From Caryophanales bacterium UBA782 (GTDB taxonomy: Bacteria; Bacillota_I; Bacilli_A; RFN20; CAG-826): a stretch of DNA of 7,481 bases. A program made the translations under genes and the position numbers. The stretch lies in NCBI GenBank assembly GCA_002296455.1, contig DBJG01000036.1, positions 2,271 to 9,751 of the forward strand, given 5' to 3'. How positions within the stretch are numbered: the stretch's first letter is position 1; the number at the start of each line of letters is the position of its first letter. This document shows positions 1 to 4,438 of this stretch, piece after piece. The notes below the pieces were generated by a model that saw only the letters and a list, made by a program, of their open reading frames with translations, had not been told where the DNA came from and ran no database searches.

Positions 1-19
1 TCCATCTTCTTGGGTCTTT

Positions 20-1387
20 CTATTTGATAATGCGCTTGATTTCTTTAACAATTTCGCGATTAATGGGAGGAACAAATTCTACATAGTCACCTTTTCCCTC
101 CACTTGGAAAAGCGTGCAGTTTTGTCCTTTATACACGATTCGCGATTTGATTTTGATTTCTTTTTTCGCAATGATGAAATCCGCGCTTTGAAAATCGTTC
201 AAGCAAGATTTCTCGTCTTTCCACACTTTTCGGATTTCCTTTTCATCCAGCAAGACATTGATAGGGCGGATGATTTTGTTGTCTTTTCGGACTTTCGGCG
301 CGCCTTTATGAACAAGGCTCCCGGGGAAATAGGTTCCCCCTTTATCTTGACTTCGTAAGCGGAAACGAAGGATATTATCAACTTTTTCGTCTTCTCCAGG
401 CGCGCTGAAATAATAGTCTTTCTCGTAATGGGTTTTTAATATTTCACTATGCGAGAGAAGATAACTCACCGCCTTTGGACTCGTAATGCCAAACCCATCT
501 TTCGTGATAAAGAGTTCGCCTGAGCGGAGTTCTTCGAAGGACATGTTGTTATCTAAAATGACATCGGCGTTTTCTCTTGTTGGGAGAATTGTATTTTTAT
601 AGCTTGGAATAATGTAGCGGAAATATAGATGTGTGGTAAATGCGCTGTCTGCGCTTGTGGAGACTTTATCGCGGATAATTCTTCTTAAGAAGAGCGATTT
701 CGCATTTCCATCGATGAAATTCGCGATATAAGGAATCTTTTTCATCTCATCCAGAAAAGATTTATCCAACGCATATATGCCTTCCACGATGATAATATCG
801 TATTTCTTTCCATCGATTCGGCGCGAAGAACGGACCCGCTCACTTACGATTTTGGAGTATTTCTTTTCGTAAATCGTCTCATTATTGAATAATTTTTTTA
901 CATCCGATGCCGCTTCCTTTAAATGGTAGACAGTAGGCTCATCGAAATTGAGCAACGACCATTCCTTAGCAAGTCCTTTGATGAAACGTGGCAAATCACT
1001 AGAGGGAAGAAGATGTTCCACGGATTGAGCAATCTCCAAGAGACATTTTTCATTGTATTTTTCCTGGAAGGGGTACTTCAAAAGGATGGGCTTAATCTTT
1101 TTTTCAATTTCTAAAATGTTATCGATTTTTCCACCGAAAACGTTTTGATTCACTTTGTTAGGGATAATCGCGGAAAGACCATAATTGTATTGATCAAGTG
1201 AAATTGTGATGGATTTATGACCATGGTTTTTCATGATGCGATTCAGCGCCTCTGCGGAAAAAGACTTTCCCGAACTAGAAGCACCGGCGATGATAATCAC
1301 CGCTTTTGGATGCGTCTCTAATGCCTCTTCGGCAAGATCAATGTTCGCGAAGCACCATTTATCGAGATGATGGAATGAGAATGCCAT
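20..1387 (-). CDS. Uridine kinase-like P-loop kinase fused to a C-terminal CYTH (triphosphate tunnel) domain
   Basis: 455 residues, predicted cytosolic. Residues 30-280 form a uridine kinase/phosphoribulokinase-type NTPase: Walker A GASSSGKS (35-42), a SLDQY segment (63-67) at the place of the substrate-binding SMDDYY of uridine kinases, NFDEP (147-151) like NFDHP, IIIVEGIYAL (198-207) as the Walker B-like strand, and an RRIIRD lid element (235-240). Residues 310-445 resemble a CYTH domain: KDYYF (323-327), the RFRLR strand (341-345) and VEGKGDYVEF (429-438). CYTH proteins act on triphosphates through a metal-filled tunnel. The same order of domains is known from plant TTM1/TTM2. The N-terminal ExExK signature of CYTH is not clear, and the usual acidic residue after VEF is V439, so tunnel chemistry may be altered. 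About 80 residues (68-146) separate SLDQY from NFDEP, more than in ordinary uridine kinases. The ATG at 1387 has only a weak AAAGA before it. It is divergent from tetR and appears to be a single gene. The domain call is firm; the substrate is unknown. Confidence 0.9.
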   Translation of the reverse strand: MAFSFHHLDKWCFANIDLAEEALETHPKAVIIIAGASSSGKSFSAEALNRIMKNHGHKSITISLDQYNYGLSAIIPNKVNQNVFGGKIDNILEIEKKIKPILLKYPFQEKYNEKCLLEIAQSVEHLLPSSDLPRFIKGLAKEWSLLNFDEPTVYHLKEAASDVKKLFNNETIYEKKYSKIVSERVRSSRRIDGKKYDIIIVEGIYALDKSFLDEMKKIPYIANFIDGNAKSLFLRRIIRDKVSTSADSAFTTHLYFRYIIPSYKNTILPTRENADVILDNNMSFEELRSGELFITKDGFGITSPKAVSYLLSHSEILKTHYEKDYYFSAPGEDEKVDNILRFRLRSQDKGGTYFPGSLVHKGAPKVRKDNKIIRPINVLLDEKEIRKVWKDEKSCLNDFQSADFIIAKKEIKIKSRIVYKGQNCTLFQVEGKGDYVEFVPPINREIVKEIKRIIK

Positions 1388-1497
1388 TCTTTAATGCTAC
1401 TCTATTTTTGCCAAAAATCCTTCTCTAAATTGTAAAGAATTAATCAAAATGTGCTTTCTCGATTGCTTTCGAAAAGAAATTCTCTATCTTATATTAG

Positions 1498-1524
1498 ACA
1501 TATGGTTAAAAGTAAACATATGTT
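1498..1524. repeat. Paired ACATATG palindromes at the tetR promoter, candidate operator
   Basis: ACATATGG (1498-1505) and the perfect 10-bp palindrome AACATATGTT (1515-1524) are centred about 18 bp apart. They lie just downstream of the proposed tetR -10 and before its ribosome site. TetR-family repressors commonly bind palindromes over their own promoter, so autoregulation is a fair inference. A third copy, ACATATGT, is at 3611-3618 in the membrane-protein promoter. Confidence 0.4.
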
Positions 1525-1527
1525 CAA

Positions 1528-1534
1528 AAAGAGG
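1528..1534 (+). promoter_or_regulatory. Ribosome binding site that fixes the tetR start
   Basis: AAAGAGG sits six bases before the ATG at 1541. No Shine-Dalgarno precedes the earlier in-frame candidates: GTG 1451, ATG 1502 and ATG 1520. The start at 1541 also gives the usual short arm before the TetR helix-turn-helix. Confidence 0.65.
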
Positions 1535-1540
1535 TTGATT

Positions 1541-2101
1541 ATGTACAAAAATTCATTGCGGAGTGAGACGCTCATCAAAGAAGCCGTGGTGAGCCTTCTT
1601 AGTGAGAAAAAGGACTTGAATAAAATCACGGTGAGCGAGATTGTAGAGAAAGCGGGCATTAACCGTGGTACTTTCTATAATCATTATTCAGATATAAAAG
1701 ATGTTCTCAATCAAATTGAAGACGAAATCATGGCGAGATTGATTCAGAAATGGAAGTCTTCGAATAACGAAGAGGGGCTATGCTTCGAAAATTTCATCCG
1801 TGCCCTTACGGATACATTCATCGAAAAGGAAGATGTGTGCAAAAAAATCATCAAAAATGTGCCACATTATGTTTTCGATGATTTAAAAAGGAAAGTGGGC
1901 GAAGTTTTTGCGGATTCTGCTTCTTTCCGCGCGATGAGGAAAGAAGAACGCGCCTTGATTTCCTTCATCTCCAACGGCATTTCCGGCGCCTATTTAGATT
2001 ACTTTTTGGATAGAAGCGAATTCACGCTTCGCGAAATCGAGCAATATTCGGTAGCGCTTGTTCGCATTGTTTTCCATGAACGGATGCTACTTTCTCATTA
2101 A
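1541..2101 (+). CDS. TetR/AcrR-family transcriptional regulator
   Basis: 186 residues from the ATG at 1541, normal for TetR regulators. The N-terminal DNA-binding domain is clear: helices around residues 8-22, then the helix-turn-helix with ITVSEIVEKAGINRGTFYNHY at about 29-49, where the GINRGTFYNHY recognition helix is highly characteristic. The rest is a helical ligand/dimerisation domain without recognisable ligand residues, as is usual in this family. The frame stays open upstream to a GTG at 1451, but that stretch contains the promoter. The stop lies 42 bp before the Memo/LigB gene with no hairpin between, so the two are probably co-transcribed. Likely targets, by inference from shared ACATATG palindromes, are its own promoter and that of the membrane protein at 3615. 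The inducer cannot be told from sequence. Confidence 0.92.
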   Translation: MYKNSLRSETLIKEAVVSLLSEKKDLNKITVSEIVEKAGINRGTFYNHYSDIKDVLNQIEDEIMARLIQKWKSSNNEEGLCFENFIRALTDTFIEKEDVCKKIIKNVPHYVFDDLKRKVGEVFADSASFRAMRKEERALISFISNGISGAYLDYFLDRSEFTLREIEQYSVALVRIVFHERMLLSH

Positions 2102-2143
2102 TTCCGTCTTGCTTTTTCCTTTGTTCTTGGGAAAATGAGTGGC

Positions 2144-3049
2144 ATGGCTTTATTAGCGAGTTACATTCTTCCGCATTGCCCTGTTGCGATTCCTGAAGTG
2201 GGACGAGGGCAAGAACGTGCACTTCCTCAAACCGAAGAAGGATTTGAAAAAGTCGCGAAGGAAATCGCTTCACTTCATCCAGATACAATCGTGATCGCTT
2301 CTCCGCACGCGGAATCCTATAGTGATTATTTTCAGATGGCGGATGGAGAGACAGCTACGGGCTCGCTCCAAGAATACGGCGCTCCGCAAATTCGTTTTCG
2401 TCTTCATTATGACGATGCGCTTAGGAAAACAATCGCTCAGCTTGCATCGGCACGTCAATTCCCTGCAGGTTATGATTCTTCTGAGGACCCTGTGCTTGAC
2501 CACGGCACGATGGTGCCCCTCTATTTTATTAATCGTGAATATCAGAATTATAAAATCGTTCGCCTTGGTCTTAGCGGTCTTTCCTTATTCTCTCATTATA
2601 AAATGGGGATGATTATCGCGGATGCTGCTGCCAAAAGTGGGGAACGTGTTGTTTTTATCGCAAGCGGTGATATGTCACATTGCTTGAGCAAAGACGGAAT
2701 CTATGGTTATCGAAGCGAAGGGGCTCGTTATGAAGAACTGCTTTCGAAAAGTTTGAAAACGGCTAATTTCGGCGATCTTCTTCGCATGGATAGGCGTATA
2801 TCACATGCGCGAAAGAATGCGGACACCGCGCTTTTTCAATGCTTGCAGGAACCCTTGACCGAAAAGCGGTTCAAGCGACTTTTTATAGCCATGAAGCGCC
2901 TTTTGGAATCGGATATGGGATTTATGGATATGCTGTTCTTGGGGATGATGGATCAAGGGCCTTCGGCGAACTTTATCAATCCAAGGTTCTTTTTTCCATT
3001 CAAGAGAAAAAGGAAAAATCCGATGTCTATGTCAAGCTTGCCTATCTGA
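2144..3049 (+). CDS. AmmeMemoRadiSam-type Memo/LigB domain (N-terminal part of a frame-broken Memo-AMMECR1 fusion)
   Basis: This is the Memo/class III extradiol dioxygenase (LigB) fold found as the 'B' part of AmmeMemoRadiSam systems; its biochemical role is not settled. Numbered from ATG 2144, metal-site-like residues are all present: H11 in ILPHCP, H55 in IASPH, D119-H120 in LDHGTMVPL, and D176 and H179 in SGDMSH. I prefer 2144 over ATG 2135 because MALLASYILPH matches the usual family N-terminus; neither start has a good Shine-Dalgarno. Family-like sequence runs to F231 (codon ending at 2836). After that this frame reads an unrelated basic tail to the stop at 3049, while the expected ending (ML-AGTLD ... 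APFGIGYG) continues in the -1 frame. The authentic product is probably a fusion ending at 3522. It follows tetR by 42 bp. No radical SAM partner gene is in the window. Confidence 0.8.
   Translation: MALLASYILPHCPVAIPEVGRGQERALPQTEEGFEKVAKEIASLHPDTIVIASPHAESYSDYFQMADGETATGSLQEYGAPQIRFRLHYDDALRKTIAQLASARQFPAGYDSSEDPVLDHGTMVPLYFINREYQNYKIVRLGLSGLSLFSHYKMGMIIADAAAKSGERVVFIASGDMSHCLSKDGIYGYRSEGARYEELLSKSLKTANFGDLLRMDRRISHARKNADTALFQCLQEPLTEKRFKRLFIAMKRLLESDMGFMDMLFLGMMDQGPSANFINPRFFFPFKRKRKNPMSMSSLPI
2832..2836 (+). other. Frame junction (-1) at a T5 run inside the Memo-AMMECR1 gene
   Basis: Codons GCG-CTT-TTT-CAA are read in the upstream frame. Moving back one base after TTT gives TCA-ATG-CTT-GCA, and the protein then reads ALFSMLAGTLDR, which matches the expected end of the LigB domain without a gap. 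Equivalently, one T is missing from a former T6. The joined protein would have about 459 residues, typical for LigB-AMMECR1 fusions. A hairpin with arms CTTGACCG (2854-2861) and CGGTTCAAG (2867-2875, one bulged T) lies 17 bases downstream. The causes could be an assembly or sequencing error, a real mutation, or programmed slippage. Confidence 0.75.
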
Positions 3050-3522
3050 CGCTCGATCAATATTTAAATCGAACCGAGGCAAAAAAGGCCGAGATACCTC
3101 TATTCATGATGGAGAATCAAAAAGGCATTATCATTTCGATTTATGAATTTGGCACTTTGCGTGCAAGATATGGGACGATTTTCCCTTCCGAAAGTAGTCT
3201 TGCCCAAGAAATCATTCAAAATACTGTGAAAGCGGCGAAAGATGATTCTTTTTTTGACCCAATTGAGGCGAAAGAGTTCCCATATTTGGACGTTCAAGTC
3301 GATGAGGTTTCTTTGGTTGAACCAATCGCAAACATTAGGCAATTGGACGTTGAAAAATACGGTGTCTATGTAAAAAGCAGGACCAAAAACGGTTTTGCTC
3401 TTCCTGGGGATCCTCTTATCACGAGCGAAGAAAAACAAGTTCGCGATGCGAAACGTAACGCGAAAATCGGTCGCGGCGAGAAGACCAATCTATTTCGCTT
3501 TGTCATTGTTCCTCACAAATAG
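2839..3522 (+). CDS. AMMECR1 domain (C-terminal part of a frame-broken Memo-AMMECR1 fusion)
   Basis: The open frame from ATG 2839 encodes 227 residues. Residues 1-35 (MLAGTLD ... APFGIGYGIYG) are the displaced end of the LigB domain, so this ATG is unlikely to be a true start; it also lacks a Shine-Dalgarno. Residues 62-225 form an AMMECR1 domain, the 'A' part of AmmeMemoRadiSam systems: YVKLAYLTLDQYL, GIIISIYEFGTLRARYGTI (96-114), LAQEIIQNTVKAA (121-133), DPIEAKEFPYLDVQVDEVS (140-158), EPI ... LDVEKYGVYVKS, NGFALPG and the closing NLFRFVI. The normally invariant LRGCIGT signature is LRARYGT here (107-113), so the conserved Gly-Cys is absent. The C-terminal EEQ region is also basic and divergent. 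The domain call is good; activity is doubtful or changed. Confidence 0.8.
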   Translation: MLAGTLDRKAVQATFYSHEAPFGIGYGIYGYAVLGDDGSRAFGELYQSKVLFSIQEKKEKSDVYVKLAYLTLDQYLNRTEAKKAEIPLFMMENQKGIIISIYEFGTLRARYGTIFPSESSLAQEIIQNTVKAAKDDSFFDPIEAKEFPYLDVQVDEVSLVEPIANIRQLDVEKYGVYVKSRTKNGFALPGDPLITSEEKQVRDAKRNAKIGRGEKTNLFRFVIVPHK

Positions 3523-3523
3523 A

Positions 3524-3546
3524 ATTGGTAAGCTTGCTTACTCAAT
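3524..3546 (+). terminator. Hairpin just after the Memo-AMMECR1 stop, possible weak terminator
   Basis: ATTGGTAAGC (3524-3533) and GCTTAC-T-CAAT (3536-3546) form an inverted repeat of ten pairs with one bulged T and a two-base centre, starting one base after the stop codon. Only a short TTTT (3551-3554) follows, so termination would be weak. Its placement between one stop and the next promoter supports a transcript end. Confidence 0.35.
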
Positions 3547-3581
3547 ATGATTTTCACACTCTTCTGTATCTTAATATGTCA

Positions 3582-3608
3582 TTGTATTTTGATACGAAGT
3601 GCTATAAT
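3582..3608 (+). promoter_or_regulatory. Extended -10 promoter of the membrane-protein gene
   Basis: TGC-TATAAT (3600-3608) is a perfect -10 hexamer with the extended TGn element. TTGTAT (3582-3587) is a possible -35 at short 15-bp spacing. Transcription would begin near 3615, which is the proposed ATG itself. ACATATGT (3611-3618) covers the predicted start site and could be an operator. Confidence 0.65.
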
Positions 3609-3614
3609 GCACAT

Positions 3615-4277
3615 ATGTCGATTCAGCATTGGCCACAAAGATTCAAATACCATTATAAGAAATATCTTGCGATCTTTTTTGTTTCGCTCGCTATCGCTTT
3701 CATCACGGGAGACTTAATTCTCAGTTTTGTAAACATGATCCTTCAAGGAACTCAACCAGGACTGGGCATTGTTTCTAGCGTATTGAGCTTCGTGATTCTT
3801 ATGGTTTCCTATGTCATGATTTTCAAAGGGAATATAGATGGAACCGGTTTTGCTTTTCAAGGGGTCCTTTCTTTCGTTTTCCTTCTTCTATTTAGCGAAA
3901 TTTCCTCGATGCTACTGAATTCAATCGATTCTGGCATTTCTCTTATGACGTATTTCCGAAACGGCTCTTACGTATTAGGTTCCATTACTTTGGTTTCTTA
4001 TCTACTTATCGTATTGCAAGTCGTTGCGGGCATTTTTTCTTACATTCGTCTCCGTCAATATATGCTTGGACGTTACGTATCAAGCCTTGGTGTGAAGATT
4101 TGGTTCATGATTTATTTCGGGTTATTCATTTTGGGCATAGGGGCGACCCTTGCGATCTTCTTTTTGAGTTTTCCTTCTAATGATTGGATAAAAGTATTTA
4201 TCGCTTTGCTTGAACCAATCAGCGAGCTTTGTTGCGGCATCAGCTGCATCTTCACTGTTTTACGCATTTCCGATTAG
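3615..4277 (+). CDS. Six-helix integral membrane protein of unknown function
   Basis: 220 residues from ATG 3615. I do not recognise the family. A basic N-terminus (RFKYHYKKY) is followed by six hydrophobic stretches at about 17-42, 50-70, 77-100, 118-143, 160-185 and 191-215; there is no cleavable signal peptide or soluble domain. The loops are short, and the only notable polar features are IRLRQYMLGRY (144-154) after helix 4 and a CC pair (206-207) in the last helix. It therefore looks like a small polytopic channel, transporter or tetraspan-like protein. The frame is open back to a TTG at 3525, but the promoter TATAAT lies inside that extension and no Shine-Dalgarno precedes any start, so 3615 with little or no leader is preferred. 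The next gene is the riboswitch-controlled cation ATPase, and no functional link is proven. Confidence 0.75.
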   Translation: MSIQHWPQRFKYHYKKYLAIFFVSLAIAFITGDLILSFVNMILQGTQPGLGIVSSVLSFVILMVSYVMIFKGNIDGTGFAFQGVLSFVFLLLFSEISSMLLNSIDSGISLMTYFRNGSYVLGSITLVSYLLIVLQVVAGIFSYIRLRQYMLGRYVSSLGVKIWFMIYFGLFILGIGATLAIFFLSFPSNDWIKVFIALLEPISELCCGISCIFTVLRISD

Positions 4278-4296
4278 TAATTCTTTGTAAGAATTA
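4278..4296. repeat. Perfect 8-bp inverted repeat overlapping the ATPase promoter
   Basis: TAATTCTT (4278-4285) and AAGAATTA (4289-4296) are perfect inverse copies around TGT, directly after the membrane-protein stop. The repeat covers the -35 (4285-4290) of the ATPase transcript, as a repressor operator would. It could instead be a weak AT-rich terminator hairpin, since GTTTTC follows. The size resembles Fur/MntR-class boxes but I cannot assign a regulator. Confidence 0.5.
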
Positions 4297-4313
4297 GTTT
4301 TCAGTGATACACT
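4285..4313 (+). promoter_or_regulatory. Promoter of the riboswitch-ATPase transcript
   Basis: TTGTAA (4285-4290) and TACACT (4308-4313) are spaced 17 bp, with TGA before the -10 as an extended element. Transcription would begin near 4320, immediately before the aptamer helix P1. Confidence 0.6.
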
Positions 4314-4321
4314 TAACGCTC

Positions 4322-4405
4322 GGAAGGGGAGTAGCGGTTTGCTCGACTCGTCAACACGCCTTCAATGGGCCGGGAAGAGCAGGGTTATCCCACGCAAGAC
4401 CTTCT
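4322..4405 (+). promoter_or_regulatory. yybP-ykoY (manganese) riboswitch aptamer
   Basis: GGGGAGTAGC (4326-4335) is the hallmark 5' motif of this class and CGCAAGACC (4393-4401) its 3' partner. P1 pairs GGAAGG (4322-4327) with CCTTCT (4400-4405). An inner helix pairs GCG (4334-4336) with CGC (4393-4395). A long arm pairs 4338-4344 with 4377-4383, and a small GGG-TTAT-CCC hairpin at 4382-4391 competes slightly with it. Members of this class bind Mn2+ and precede Mn2+ exporters and P-type ATPases, which matches the gene downstream. Confidence 0.88.
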
Positions 4406-4433
4406 AGTATAATTTTCATTTGCTAGAAGGAGG
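4400..4433 (+). promoter_or_regulatory. Riboswitch expression platform: Shine-Dalgarno sequestering hairpin
   Basis: CCTTCTAG (4400-4407) is exactly complementary to CTAGAAGG (4423-4430), which runs into the ribosome site AGAAGGAGG (4425-4433), five bases before the ATG. The left arm is also the 3' strand of aptamer P1, so P1 and this hairpin exclude each other. With ligand, P1 forms and the ribosome site is free; without it, the site is buried. No T run follows, so control should be translational and of the ON type. Confidence 0.75.
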
Positions 4434-4438
4434 ATATT

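Larger units (their letters stand above)
1388..1540. promoter_or_regulatory. Divergent intergenic region between the kinase-CYTH gene and tetR
   Basis: This 153-bp gap separates two divergent genes and must hold both promoters. For tetR, TTGCTT (1463-1468) with TATCTT (1485-1490) at 16-bp spacing is a reasonable pair, and TATATT (1490-1495) is an alternative -10. For the minus-strand gene I see no convincing -35/-10 pair. An AAGAATTA half-site lies at 1435-1442. The ACATATG elements at the tetR end are listed separately. Confidence 0.5.

Noticed and set aside
1451..1540. N-terminal extension of the TetR protein from GTG 1451
   Set aside because: It contains the probable promoter and palindromes, has no ribosome site at its start, and the family needs no such extension; AAAGAGG supports 1541.
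2837..3049. C-terminal tail of the Memo frame after the T5 run as genuine protein
   Set aside because: It is basic, low-complexity and unlike LigB proteins, whereas the -1 frame carries the expected conserved sequence.
3525..3614. Membrane protein starting at TTG 3525 or ATG 3576
   Set aside because: The best promoter of the region (TATAAT 3603-3608) lies inside this stretch, and no Shine-Dalgarno precedes these codons.
4408..4413. TATAAT between the riboswitch and the ATPase as a second promoter
   Set aside because: It is the loop of the sequestering hairpin, its best -35 (TTATCC) is poor, and the resulting mRNA would bypass the riboswitch.
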